From: Niastella sp. OAS944
GTDB taxonomy: Bacteria; Bacteroidota; Bacteroidia; Chitinophagales; Chitinophagaceae
DNA length: 64,000 nt
Assembly: GCA_024809215.1 (NCBI GenBank)
Contig: JANUBW010000003.1
Coordinates: 806,001-870,000 of the forward strand
Direction of reading: 5' to 3'
The notes under the pieces were generated by a model. The model saw nothing but the letters and a program-made list of their open reading frames with translations, was not told the DNA's origin and ran no database searches. This document shows, piece after piece, positions 6,196 through 14,855 of the stretch (position 1 is the first letter of the stretch; every line of letters starts with the position of its first letter). The translations under genes and the position numbers were made by a program.

Positions 6196-7315
6196 AATGT
6201 CCAAATTTTCCCAACCAGCCTGCAATGATGGTATAGGCAATATGCAGTGGTTGTAAAAAAGGAAAGTACTTCATTAACTTCTGCTGGCCAAAAAAGATGG
6301 CTACTGAATTTACAAATGGAAATTCAATTAATATTTTGGCAAGTAACAACAGCAGGCCAAGCCCCAGCCAGGTGGTTTTAAAAAATGCTGCTATGGCGCC
6401 TGCTAAAAAGCAAACATTCAACAGGTATACAAGCAACAATACAACAAAGATCCGCTTGTCGTCGTAACTGTCGGCCTTGCTGGCCCAGCGAATACGTTGG
6501 TGAAAGAATTGCTTCCAGGTGCTAACAGGCTCGGTGGTTACAATAGCATGGCGGTTCTTGAGATAGAATACCTTGTCGGGGTATTGCTTAAAGATCTTAT
6601 GCATCAGTAACATATCATCGCCCGATGCAATATTATCGATATTGTTAAAGCCGTTCACTTCATAAAAGGCCGATCGCTCATAAGCCAGGTTAGCGCCATT
6701 GCACATAGAGTGGAACCGTTTGTAAACTGATGCAGCGGTTATTCCCTGCAGGGTTAAAAAATCGAGTGATTGAAATACTGAAAGCAATGTGTGCTGGTTG
6801 TAAAAGGTAACCGGCGCGGCAATGAACCTGGCATCGTTGGCCTCATAAAAAGAAGCAATGGTGTGCAGCCACAACGGATCGAAACGGCAATCGGCATCGG
6901 TTGTAACAATGAGTGTACCCATTGCTGCATTGATACCTGTTTCTATGGCTTTCTTTTTATAGGAAGCTATTACTCCATTTTCTTCAACAAATTCTTTTAA
7001 CTGCAATGGTTTCACCTGCATCGATGAAAAGGGTTGTTGTTGTAATAGTTGCCAGGTGCTATCAGTTGAATGATCGTCAACGATGATCACTTCATATAAT
7101 TCTTTGGGATACTGCTGGGCATTCAGTGATTGTAACAGCCCCTGAATATTATTTTCTTCGTTACGCGCGGCTATAATAACAGAAATGAGAACCGATGCCG
7201 GTTTTTCGGGTAAAACAAATTCGGGTAAGCGGTTCCATGCAGAATGATAGTAGGCTATGAGCACTGCATACACCACCATGAACAAAAAGAACAGGAAAAA
7301 GAAAAACGGCATCAT
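6164..7315 (-). CDS. Membrane-anchored family 2 glycosyltransferase
   Basis: A 383-residue protein with an N-terminal membrane helix, a GT-A catalytic domain and two or more C-terminal helices. The nucleotide-sugar motifs are IIVDDHSTDST near 75-85, TTDADCRF (DxD-like) and the processive-type QRIRW motif. The layout resembles poly-N-acetylglucosamine or hyaluronan synthase-like enzymes, but donor and acceptor are unknown. Its end overlaps the permease start, and the hydrolase gene ends 23 nt upstream of it relative to transcription, so the three genes probably form one operon. Confidence 0.88.
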   Translation of the reverse strand: MMPFFFFLFFLFMVVYAVLIAYYHSAWNRLPEFVLPEKPASVLISVIIAARNEENNIQGLLQSLNAQQYPKELYEVIIVDDHSTDSTWQLLQQQPFSSMQVKPLQLKEFVEENGVIASYKKKAIETGINAAMGTLIVTTDADCRFDPLWLHTIASFYEANDARFIAAPVTFYNQHTLLSVFQSLDFLTLQGITAASVYKRFHSMCNGANLAYERSAFYEVNGFNNIDNIASGDDMLLMHKIFKQYPDKVFYLKNRHAIVTTEPVSTWKQFFHQRIRWASKADSYDDKRIFVVLLLVYLLNVCFLAGAIAAFFKTTWLGLGLLLLLAKILIEFPFVNSVAIFFGQQKLMKYFPFLQPLHIAYTIIAGWLGKFGHYEWKGRRIKK

Positions 7316-7338
7316 TCAATTGGATTTGGAAATATATT

Positions 7339-8154
7339 CTATGATTGTATTAGTTGTATTATCTGATTCACGTGTTTTTCCTGTAAAACCTGGTGGCCTG
7401 TCTGAATAATATGCAACGTACAGAAAGAATCGATACTCTTGCGAAATTTTTCTCCCCGTTCATACCTTATTATGCGGTCGTATTGACCATAAAGTAATCT
7501 TACAGGTATTTGATGCGTTTGAATTAGCTTTTTTATAAATGCAAGATTGGGTTTAATAGCACGCATACAGGTCCAGCGTTCATATAATAATCTTCTTACT
7601 GTTATATCATGAATATAATAACGGGTGAATTTTAAAACACTTTGGTTGATAAGCTTAAGGCGGTTCCCGGCCTTAAGCAGCGAAAAGAACCAGCCGGGGT
7701 GTTTCATGGTAAACCCAAACAGGCGGTTACCGATGTAAGTTTGTGTAGCCAGCCAGTACCAGAAATTTACTTTGAGGCCATCGGGCGCCAGCAAAATGGT
7801 CTTTTCAATTTTAGCGGGTATTATCTGTAGCAATTGCAAAGCTACTCTGCCACCCATACTATAACCCAGCAATGTGAATTGGTTTGCAGCCAGTGAATGC
7901 TTTTTACACAACGCTTCTATAATGGCCAGCAGATCGGTTGTGGTAAACCGCAACCCTTCCTGCCATTGGGTTTTTCCATGAAAAGGAAGATCTATGGCAA
8001 ACAGGGTGTATTCAGGAGCAATGTAGTTCTCTAAAAAATGAAAGGTTTCCTCCGACTCGCCATACCCGTGAAAACATAACAATATCTTTTGCCCGTTGCC
8101 AAACCGGCAGTAGTGCATTTTTGAAGACCGATATGGAAGAAAGTCGGTTTGCAT
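7339..8154 (-). CDS. Alpha/beta-hydrolase
   Basis: A 271-residue hydrolase. Visible are the HGYGESEETFHFLE oxyanion region (HG motif), the nucleophile elbow GYSMGG (serine near residue 100), the AIDLPFHGKT segment, and the late catalytic Asp (GQYDRII) and His (TGHQVL). The ATG at 8154 is preferred; the frame is open to a TTG at 8202 that would add 16 residues. It is the first gene of the minus-strand hydrolase-glycosyltransferase-permease run. The substrate is unknown. Confidence 0.85.
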   Translation of the reverse strand: MQTDFLPYRSSKMHYCRFGNGQKILLCFHGYGESEETFHFLENYIAPEYTLFAIDLPFHGKTQWQEGLRFTTTDLLAIIEALCKKHSLAANQFTLLGYSMGGRVALQLLQIIPAKIEKTILLAPDGLKVNFWYWLATQTYIGNRLFGFTMKHPGWFFSLLKAGNRLKLINQSVLKFTRYYIHDITVRRLLYERWTCMRAIKPNLAFIKKLIQTHQIPVRLLYGQYDRIIRYERGEKFRKSIDSFCTLHIIQTGHQVLQEKHVNQIIQLIQS

Positions 8155-8278
8155 GTGGCCCAAAAATATCTCTTTATGCAATGGAATGAACTTGTTCTTC
8201 AAAAAGAAGAACCGGGAGTGCTAAAAAGAGGAGTTCAAAGTCGAAAAAACAGAATAATATTCTGAAAATAGTATGCTG

Positions 8279-8404
8279 AATTTTGAAAGTAATGGCCATA
8301 ATATTGAAAGTATCGGTCGCCATTTTGAAAATAAGCGCTGGAATATTGAAAGTAATGGACAAAATATTGAAAATAGGGAACAGAATTTTAAAAGCAATGG
8401 CCGC
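8279..8404 (+). repeat. Six tandem 21-bp repeats upstream of the marR gene
   Basis: Six contiguous units of exactly 21 bp with consensus close to AATATTGAAAGTAATGGNCA; units start at 8279, 8300, 8321, 8342, 8363 and 8384. Degenerate related sequence continues to the left (8230-8278). The period equals two DNA helical turns and also seven codons, so both strands read as open frames. The divergent hydrolase start is 125 bp to the left and the marR ATG about 190 bp to the right. Confidence 0.85.
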
Positions 8405-8596
8405 TATTTAGTAAACAATCTTCTGTTTTTGCAATATATTCCTGTTCATATGCTTCATTTTCACTCACTTAATAATTTAGTGTCAAGTGGTTTTGCCCGA
8501 AAACAGTTCATTTACGACCATTCAAAATTTTACCGTGTAAAAACTTGCTTAAGTGAAAGGAATATCCTAGATTTGGATAGTTGTATAAACAACTAT

Positions 8597-9037
8597 ATGT
8601 CAAACAACCAATTCAAGAGAGGCGAGTTATACAGTTTTATCACTGGAAAAGCATCAACGGCCATAGCCCGGCGGCTGCAAAAGAAGTTCAATACGGCGAA
8701 TCTTAATATCACCATTGAACAGTGGAGCGTATTGTATCATTTGTGGAAACAGGATGGCATCAGTCAGCAGGAGCTAGGCAATGCTTCTTTCAGAGATAAA
8801 CCAAGCATTACCCGGTTAGTAGATAACCTGGAGAAATTGCAATTAGTAAAACGTGTACCGTCCGAATCGGACCGGCGCATGAACATGATCTACTTAACCA
8901 AGCAGGCGCAAAAGTTACAGGAGCAAACCATGGAGCTGGCCAATCAAACCCTGAACGAAGCGCTGGAAGGCGTTTCGCCCGATAGGATAGATGTATGCCG
9001 GGAGGTATTGCAGCTTGTGTATGATAATCTGAAGTAA
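8597..9037 (+). CDS. MarR-family transcriptional regulator
   Basis: A 146-residue winged-helix regulator: N-terminal dimerisation helix, HTH (DGISQQELGNASFRDKPSITRLVDNLEKL, residues about 55-83), the wing (VKRVPSESDRRMNMIYLT) and a long C-terminal dimerisation helix. The DRR wing motif is intact. The frame is open far upstream to 8273, but the ATG at 8597 is chosen because the upstream part is the translated 21-bp repeat and low-complexity sequence. It is divergent from the hydrolase operon, which is a plausible target. It is followed without a gap by repeats. Confidence 0.9.
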   Translation: MSNNQFKRGELYSFITGKASTAIARRLQKKFNTANLNITIEQWSVLYHLWKQDGISQQELGNASFRDKPSITRLVDNLEKLQLVKRVPSESDRRMNMIYLTKQAQKLQEQTMELANQTLNEALEGVSPDRIDVCREVLQLVYDNLK

Positions 9038-9240
9038 GTTGACGAGTTGACAAGTTAACAGGTTGACAAGGTAGTTGAAAAGTTGATAGAGGTGATATAG
9101 TTGATAAAGGAAGGGAGATGGTATTAAGAGGATGAGGTAAGAAGTAGGAAGTAAGTTAACGAGTTGACAAGTTAACAAGTTGACTAGGGAGTTGAAAAGA
9201 TGATATAGTTGATTGAGTTGATAAAGGGTTTCTGTGCAGA
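9038..9240 (+). repeat. GTTGA-type repeat (B units), starts at the marR stop
   Basis: Repeats of AGTTGACGAGTTGAC and GTTGATAGAGG begin directly after the TAA of marR. The block carries an insert of GGTAAGAAGTAGGAAG words (9121-9152) that resembles the arms of the element at 36241-36404. About 40 nt matches 4989-5028 in inverted orientation. Confidence 0.75.
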
Positions 9241-9254
9241 TGGTCGACGAATAG

Positions 9255-9450
9255 CTCTTTCACGTTTCACGAAAGCGAGGCTGCACAATAGCGAGCCATT
9301 GCCGATTCACGATTGCCGATTGCCGAACGAAACGCGAGTCACGAATGTAAGCGGCCTTTCGCGTTTCACGTTTGCCGTTTCACGAAGGCGAGGCCTGCAC
9401 AATAGCGATCCATTGCCGATTGCCGATCACAACGATTGCCGAAAAACAAT
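9255..9450 (+). repeat. CGTTTCACG/GCCGATT repeat (two A units)
   Basis: Two successive copies, about 9255-9335 and 9352-9450, of a unit reading CGTTTCACGAAAGCGAGGC, then GCACAATAGCGA, CCATTGCCGATT. The unit is present inverted at 4806-4902. It leaves only about 25 nt before the acyl-CoA dehydrogenase ATG, so that gene's promoter must lie inside or upstream of the repeat. Confidence 0.75.
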
Positions 9451-9475
9451 TTTATCCCAACATAAACACATTCAT

Positions 9476-11263
9476 ATGAGCACCACCACACAACAAACAC
9501 TCAAAGGCGGCGAATGGCTGATAAAGGAAAGCTCACCTTTTGATACTTTCATTCCGGAAGATTTTTCCGAAGAGCAACAGATGGTAAAAGATATGTGCGC
9601 TTCTTTTCTGGATACCGAAGTAATGCCTATTCTGGAGCGTATTGATAAACTGGAACCAGGCCTTATGCCTTCCCTGGTTACCAAAGCCGGTGAGCAGGGT
9701 TTGCTGGGCGCCAGCATTCCCGAACAATATGGTGGGTTGGGAAAAGATTTTATTACCAGCAACCTGGTTGGCGAAGGACTGGGCGGCGGTTTTTCATTTT
9801 CTGTGGCGGTTTCGGCCCACATGGGTATAGGAACCCTGCCGATCCTTTATTTTGGCACCGAACAACAAAAAGAGAAATATATACCCAAGCTGGCTACCGG
9901 CGAATGGAAAGGCGCTTACGGCCTCACAGAGCCCAACAGCGGTAGCGATGCACTGGGCGCAAAAACAACAGCCACCTTAAGCGCCGATGGAAAACATTAT
10001 TTACTGAACGGACAAAAATGCTGGATCACCAATGGCGGCTTTGCCGATGTGTATACGGTATTTGCAAAAATAGACGGCGATAAGTTTTCGGCATTTATTG
10101 TTGAAAGAGGTTTTGAAGGTTTTACCCAGGGCGCCGAAGAACATAAAATGGGTATCAAAGGTTCTTCAACCGTTCAACTGTATTTCCAGGATTGTAAAGT
10201 ACCTGTTGAAAACCTGCTGGGCGAAGTTGGCAAGGGCCACATTATTGCATTCAACATTTTGAACATAGGCCGGTTGAAATTATGTGCTGCTGCACTGGGT
10301 GGCGCAAAACGGGCAACTACCACCACCATTCAATACGCTAATACGCGCGAACAGTTTAAAACACCCATTGCTAATTTTGGTGCCATAAAGAACAAGCTGG
10401 CCGAAATGGCCATTGCTATGTGGGTATGCGAAAGTGCGCTGTATCGCACCGCCAAATGGATAGATGATAAAGAACATGAACTGCTGAGCTCTGGCAAACC
10501 ATTTAATGAGGCGGTGTTAGGTGGCGCTGAAGAATATGCCATTGAATGCGCCATATTGAAAGTATTTGGCAGCGAAGTGCTCGACCTGATTGTTGATGAA
10601 GGTGTGCAAATACATGGTGGTAATGGATATAGCGATGAGTATGTTATCTCTAAAGCCTATCGCGATAGCCGCATCAACCGGATTTATGAAGGTACCAACG
10701 AGATCAATCGCCTGTTAACGGTTGATATGGTGTTGAAGCGCGCCATGAAAGGCCGCCTCGACCTAATGACAAGTGCCATGAATGTGCAAAAGGAACTGAT
10801 GAGCATCCCCGACTTTGGCAGTGGCGATGAAGAAGCATTTGCAAAAGAGAAAAAGATAATCGCCAACTTTAAAAAGGCCATACTGCTTACTGCAGGCGGC
10901 GCCGTTCAAAAGTTGATGATGAAGATTGAGCAGGAGCAGGAAATACTGATGCATATAGCCGACATGGCCATTCAAACGTTTGCGGCCGAAAGCGCCCTGT
11001 TACGCGTAATGAAGCTTGCCGAACGCAAAGGCGAAGCCGCTGTTTCGTATGAACTTGACATAACAAGGACCTGGTTGTACGATGCAGCCGACATTATAAA
11101 TAAACATGGCAAAGACGCAATAAATGCATTTGCCGATGGCGACGAACAACGAATGATGCTGCTGGGATTGAAGCGTTTTACCAAGGTTGATCCCATTAAT
11201 ACCAAGGAAGCCAAACGCCGCATTGCTGCAAAGCTTATTGGCGACAACAGGTATCCGCTATAA
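9476..11263 (+). CDS. Acyl-CoA dehydrogenase (long form with C-terminal extension)
   Basis: A 595-residue flavoenzyme of fatty-acid beta-oxidation. It shows the N-terminal helical domain (EEQQMVKDMCASFLD), the FAD/substrate motifs GAYGLTEPNSGSDA and WITNGGFADVY, and the C-terminal helical domain with the signature QIHGGNGYSDEYVISKAYRDSRINRIYEGTNEI. The extra 180 or so C-terminal residues resemble the VLCAD-like class, which can associate with membranes. The start at 9476 (MSTTTQQ) is chosen because the upstream open frame is translated repeat DNA. No other beta-oxidation gene is adjacent. A terminator follows. Confidence 0.93.
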   Translation: MSTTTQQTLKGGEWLIKESSPFDTFIPEDFSEEQQMVKDMCASFLDTEVMPILERIDKLEPGLMPSLVTKAGEQGLLGASIPEQYGGLGKDFITSNLVGEGLGGGFSFSVAVSAHMGIGTLPILYFGTEQQKEKYIPKLATGEWKGAYGLTEPNSGSDALGAKTTATLSADGKHYLLNGQKCWITNGGFADVYTVFAKIDGDKFSAFIVERGFEGFTQGAEEHKMGIKGSSTVQLYFQDCKVPVENLLGEVGKGHIIAFNILNIGRLKLCAAALGGAKRATTTTIQYANTREQFKTPIANFGAIKNKLAEMAIAMWVCESALYRTAKWIDDKEHELLSSGKPFNEAVLGGAEEYAIECAILKVFGSEVLDLIVDEGVQIHGGNGYSDEYVISKAYRDSRINRIYEGTNEINRLLTVDMVLKRAMKGRLDLMTSAMNVQKELMSIPDFGSGDEEAFAKEKKIIANFKKAILLTAGGAVQKLMMKIEQEQEILMHIADMAIQTFAAESALLRVMKLAERKGEAAVSYELDITRTWLYDAADIINKHGKDAINAFADGDEQRMMLLGLKRFTKVDPINTKEAKRRIAAKLIGDNRYPL

Positions 11264-11286
11264 AGAATTTATCAGGACGGTGAATT

Positions 11287-11319
11287 AAAGCCTTTTGCCT
11301 TTGGGTAAAAGGCTTTTTT
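11287..11319. terminator. Bidirectional terminator between convergent genes
   Basis: AAAGCCTTTT and AAAAGGCTTT form a 10-bp stem with a 10-nt loop, followed by T residues on the plus strand. It lies between the acyl-CoA dehydrogenase stop and the stop of the small membrane protein on the minus strand and could serve both. Confidence 0.8.
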
Positions 11320-11320
11320 A

Positions 11321-11533
11321 TTATGCCTGTTCGCCTTCACCCTCACTTTCGCTTTCATCAGGTTTAAACGCGGCGCGGGCCAGCAATAAAAAGGCACTGG
11401 CTACATGAAGAATAAAACAGCTGTGGGTAACTTTGTCAATATAACCGGTGCTGGTAAACATAATAGCCATAGATGCAATAACGGCCAAAAAAGTAACTAC
11501 CAGTAAACTGTTAACGAACGGTACGATACGCAT
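11321..11533 (-). CDS. Small two-helix membrane protein
   Basis: A 70-residue protein starting at ATG 11533 (MRIVPFVNSLL). It has two hydrophobic segments (about 5-25 and 37-52) and an acidic C-terminal tail (DESESEGEGEQA). The open frame extends another 49 codons upstream, but that part lacks membrane or domain character and approaches the divergent dgt promoter region. No family is recognised. Confidence 0.6.
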   Translation of the reverse strand: MRIVPFVNSLLVVTFLAVIASMAIMFTSTGYIDKVTHSCFILHVASAFLLLARAAFKPDESESEGEGEQA

Positions 11534-11756
11534 AGGGATTAGTTTTATAGGGCAAAAATCAGGATCAATATAGTAACTGCCTTGCAATTCGCATAGCTTT
11601 TGCCCAAAATCAGGCAGGATTTGTATAAAATCTAAGGGTTTGTACCTGTCATTAAATGGGTTCCAAATATGTAAAGGCACACAATTTCCTGTTTGGCGTC
11701 ACTACTTTGGGTGTATTGTGTGGCGGCAGTTATTTTCGGTTATTTTTGTCGCCATT

Positions 11757-13142
11757 ATGAACTGGCAACAACTCAATAGTAGCAAACGAAGTGGTTCTGA
11801 GCACAAAACGGCTTATACCGATGCCGTACGTACTTCATTTGTACGCGATTACGACCGCCTTATTTTTTCAAGCGCCTTTCGCCGCCTGCAAAACAAAACC
11901 CAGGTATTTCCGTTGCCCGGTCCCGGGGTATTTGTGCATAACCGGTTAACCCATAGTTTGGAGGTGGCTTCCGTTGGCCGTTCATTGGGCAAAGCGGTAG
12001 GCGATGCCATAGCTCAAAAATACCCGCAGGAAAATGACTATTTCCACGAGTTCTATAAATACGAATTACCCTCGGTAATTGCTGCCGGTTGCCTGGCCCA
12101 CGATATTGGCAACCCGCCCTTCGGGCATTCGGGCGAAGATGCCATAAGGACCTTTTTCAGAGAACTTACCGGTTCAGAAGAACGGCAGTTCAAAGACCTG
12201 TTGAGTGAGAACCAGCAACGCGATTTTCTTTTTTTTGAAGGGAACGCCAATGCTTTCAGAACGCTTACGCATAGCTTTAATGAAAAAGCCGCGGGCGGGT
12301 TTAAATTAACCTATGCGACGCTGGCCTCTATTGTAAAATATCCTTCCGATTCGCTGAACGGATTTAATAAGAAACAACTGGTAACCAAAAAATCGGGGTT
12401 CTTCGATTCGGAAGTTGATACCTATAAATATATTGCCAAAGAGTTGGGTATACCCCAACTTGAAGTAGGGAAGAATGTTTATGCCCGCCATCCGTTTGTA
12501 TATCTGGTTGAAGCGGCTGATGATATCTGTTACCGCATTATTGATTTTGAAGATGCCCACCGCCTGAATATTATTTCAATTGATACTATCAAAGACCTCT
12601 TTCTGCAGTTCTTCAATAATGAAGAAGGCTATGATGCGCGCGACCGCGTAGAACAGGTGTTCAATGATATTAACGACCATAACCAGCGGGTACAGTTCCT
12701 GCGCGCCAAACTGATAAACCTGCTGATCAATCGTGTTACCAATGTATTTATGCAGCATGAAGATGACCTGTTGCAGGGAAGATTGCAAAAATCGTTGATA
12801 GATTATTTACCCGAAACCGAATTACAACTGATAAAGACCATTGATGATTTTTCCATTGAGCATATTTATAATCATCGTTCAGTAGTGGAAATAGAAATAG
12901 CTGGTTATAACGTTATCGGCGGTTTGTTGAAAGAATTCTTTGCAGCAGTTATTAACCCACAAAGCGCTAAATCAAGAAAGCTGCTTCAGTTAATATCGCA
13001 GCAATTTGTAATAACCAACGATCCAAAGAAGCTGTACAACGATATTCAGTCGGTGGTTGATTTTATTGCCGGTATGACCGACCTGTTTGCGGTAGATGTG
13101 TATCGCAAAATAACGGGGATTGCCTTCCCGCAAATTCGTTAG
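11757..13142 (+). CDS. dgt: dGTP triphosphohydrolase / HD-domain dNTPase
   Basis: A 461-residue HD-domain enzyme that cleaves dGTP (and possibly other dNTPs) to the nucleoside and tripolyphosphate. The metal-binding HD residues appear as H66 (RLTHSLEVASVGR) and H115-D116 (CLAHDIGNPPFGHSGEDA), with a later HD-domain aspartate in VEAADDICYRI. The N-terminal RTSFVRDYDRLIFSSAFRRLQNKTQVFP block is diagnostic of Dgt. ATG 11757 is chosen because the 39 codons before it are not family-like. Confidence 0.93.
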   Translation: MNWQQLNSSKRSGSEHKTAYTDAVRTSFVRDYDRLIFSSAFRRLQNKTQVFPLPGPGVFVHNRLTHSLEVASVGRSLGKAVGDAIAQKYPQENDYFHEFYKYELPSVIAAGCLAHDIGNPPFGHSGEDAIRTFFRELTGSEERQFKDLLSENQQRDFLFFEGNANAFRTLTHSFNEKAAGGFKLTYATLASIVKYPSDSLNGFNKKQLVTKKSGFFDSEVDTYKYIAKELGIPQLEVGKNVYARHPFVYLVEAADDICYRIIDFEDAHRLNIISIDTIKDLFLQFFNNEEGYDARDRVEQVFNDINDHNQRVQFLRAKLINLLINRVTNVFMQHEDDLLQGRLQKSLIDYLPETELQLIKTIDDFSIEHIYNHRSVVEIEIAGYNVIGGLLKEFFAAVINPQSAKSRKLLQLISQQFVITNDPKKLYNDIQSVVDFIAGMTDLFAVDVYRKITGIAFPQIR

Positions 13143-13164
13143 TTTTACTAAAAGCTTACAATAT

Positions 13165-13572
13165 ATGTCAACCAGACGTGAGTTCATTAGCAATACCTCA
13201 AAGGCAGTAGTTGCCGGCGGATTAGTTACCTTAGCTGAAAAAGGGGATCCTGTTATGATAGAAAATAAGTTTATACATCACGTTTATTTTTGGTTAAAGA
13301 ACACCGGCAGCAAGGAAGACAAAGCCAAACTGATTGAAGGCCTCACAAAATTGTCGAAAGTAAAGACCATTAAAACATTTCATATTGGCCAGCCGGCAGA
13401 TACTAACCGCGATGTTATTGAACGCACTTATGCCATTTCATGGTTCTGTTTGTTCGATAATGGCGCCGATCAGCAGAGCTACCAGGTAGATCCCATTCAC
13501 CTGAAATTTGTTGAAGACTATTCGCATCTGTGGAGCAAAGTAATAGTGTATGATTCGGTAGATGCAAAATAA
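13165..13572 (+). CDS. Dabb-domain (stress-responsive alpha-beta barrel) protein with Tat-like leader
   Basis: A 135-residue protein. Residues 1-25 (MSTRREFISNTSKAVVAGG) contain a twin-arginine motif followed by a hydrophobic stretch, so it may be exported folded. The rest is a Dabb ferredoxin-like domain (FIHHVYFWLKN ... HIGQPADTNRDVIERTYAISWFCLFDN ... YSHLWSKVIVYDS), normally dimeric and of varied function. It starts 22 nt after the dgt stop and ends 7 nt before the DUF2251 gene, so it is probably part of a dgt operon. Confidence 0.8.
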   Translation: MSTRREFISNTSKAVVAGGLVTLAEKGDPVMIENKFIHHVYFWLKNTGSKEDKAKLIEGLTKLSKVKTIKTFHIGQPADTNRDVIERTYAISWFCLFDNGADQQSYQVDPIHLKFVEDYSHLWSKVIVYDSVDAK

Positions 13573-13579
13573 GCTATAA

Positions 13580-13990
13580 ATGAACGGATACTTATTGCGG
13601 GAGCAGGCCTATATGGCCGGTGATAGCACGTTTGTTGAATGTACGAACGAAGAGAACAATTTTGCCGTTGTTTTTGAAGACGATACTGATACAGGCTATT
13701 TCTATGCATTGGAAGTGGAACCCGGCACTGGCAAACAAACCATTTTAGACGCCGTACATATTTACAATATTGAAGAGGTGCCTGAAGAGCAAAGGAAAGG
13801 TACCATCAGGATCGTATGGTCAAAAAGCTGGATGCAGTGCGGTCTTATCATCAATAATTATTGCCACGCAGTATTTGATTTTAAAAACCAGGGAGGTTAC
13901 TGCCGCAATGAGTTTCCGCCCCCCAACTCAATTTGGACAAAAGGAGAAAGGAAGCTTACCAATGAAATGGTAGCCGCCTTTTTTAAATAA
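13580..13990 (+). CDS. DUF2251-family protein
   Basis: A 136-residue soluble protein with the features I associate with DUF2251: NFAVVFEDDTDTGYFYALE, ILDAVHIYNIEEV, a central IRIVWS strand, and INNYCHAVFDFKNQGGYCRNEFPPP near the C terminus. No signal peptide or catalytic motif is evident and the function is unknown. It follows the Dabb gene by 7 nt and converges on the deacetylase gene 13 nt away. Confidence 0.7.
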   Translation: MNGYLLREQAYMAGDSTFVECTNEENNFAVVFEDDTDTGYFYALEVEPGTGKQTILDAVHIYNIEEVPEEQRKGTIRIVWSKSWMQCGLIINNYCHAVFDFKNQGGYCRNEFPPPNSIWTKGERKLTNEMVAAFFK

Positions 13991-14003
13991 ATACAGTGTT
14001 ACT

Positions 14004-14855
14004 TTATTTTGCCAGGGGAATTTCCTGCTTGATTGCTCTAACTGCGTTTGCCTGTTGATTGAGCTGGCGTGGTTCAAGCGATTTGGCTTCTGAAACCATT
14101 TGCCACATAGTGGTAAATTCGCCTTCTGCTTTCAGGTCTTTAATAAGCCTGTACAAACGCTGCTGCAATTTTTCGCCACTCCATCTTTTGGCGTAGCCTG
14201 GTAAGTCAAACTCCCAAATATCAGTAAACTCCCAGGGATGGAAATACAGGCACAGGTAACCGTCTTTTTTCAATGTTTGTATACAAAGTGATTTAAACAG
14301 GCTGTAAGGCATATTTTTAAAGGCAAGCCAAAACAACGGTATACGCAGGCGCGGACTCACCGAAGCGGGTACACGCAGCATATTTTCATCGTAATACATG
14401 GTGCGGGGCAGCGAAAGATTATTATACCGTCCGGGAATCCAGGTGGGATTCACTGAAGAATCGTAGCTATAACCAGCCTGAATAACATCCTGCATAGGCA
14501 CTTTCATCATGCGCGGCATTCTTAACCCATATACCGGCTGACCGGTTATGTTCTCCAGCTCGAGCCTGCTTTGTAAAAGATCGGCTGTTTTGTATTGAGA
14601 ATGATAGAATGTATGAGAAGCTATTTCATGTTTGCGCGACATTTGTTTAATGCTGTCGGCAAACCAATTGGCAAAATGAGCAGTTGTAAAAAATGTGCAA
14701 GGCGCATCATGACCATTAATTACCGACATGGTGGCCTGTAGGCCCTTGAAGCCCGTTTCCATTTGTTCATAAATGGAAAGACTTTGATCGTACTCTAATG
14801 GCATATCAAACTCCTCTACATCAAAACTCATCAATATGTATCGCTGACGGTTCAT
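14004..14855 (-). CDS. Polysaccharide deacetylase (NodB-homology) family protein
   Basis: A 283-residue carbohydrate-esterase-4-like protein. MSFDVEEFD carries the catalytic-base and metal Asp. HEIASHTFYH carries the H-x-x-x-H metal pair, RMPRM is motif 3, and YFHPWEF the late His. Bacteroidota relatives (often annotated PIG-A-like deacetylases) act on cell-surface glycans. Its start overlaps the end of the upstream glycosyltransferase by 35 nt, so the two are translationally coupled and probably work in one glycan or lipid-sugar pathway. Confidence 0.87.
   Translation of the reverse strand: MNRQRYILMSFDVEEFDMPLEYDQSLSIYEQMETGFKGLQATMSVINGHDAPCTFFTTAHFANWFADSIKQMSRKHEIASHTFYHSQYKTADLLQSRLELENITGQPVYGLRMPRMMKVPMQDVIQAGYSYDSSVNPTWIPGRYNNLSLPRTMYYDENMLRVPASVSPRLRIPLFWLAFKNMPYSLFKSLCIQTLKKDGYLCLYFHPWEFTDIWEFDLPGYAKRWSGEKLQQRLYRLIKDLKAEGEFTTMWQMVSEAKSLEPRQLNQQANAVRAIKQEIPLAK

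Noticed and set aside
8174-8596. Minus-strand ORF and N-terminal extension of marR across the 21-bp repeats
   Set aside because: Both are repeat-derived. The MarR domain is complete from the ATG at 8597 and the extension has no domain character. The extension is kept only as an open possibility in the findings.
4806-9450. Insertion sequence or composite transposon
   Set aside because: Inverted repeats are present, but there is no transposase, integrase or target-site duplication visible and the repeat words also occur singly elsewhere; kept as a repeat-flanked block only.
9209-9475. N-terminal 89-codon extension of the acyl-CoA dehydrogenase
   Set aside because: It translates the CGTTTCACG/GCCGATT repeat units; the enzyme is complete from the ATG at 9476.
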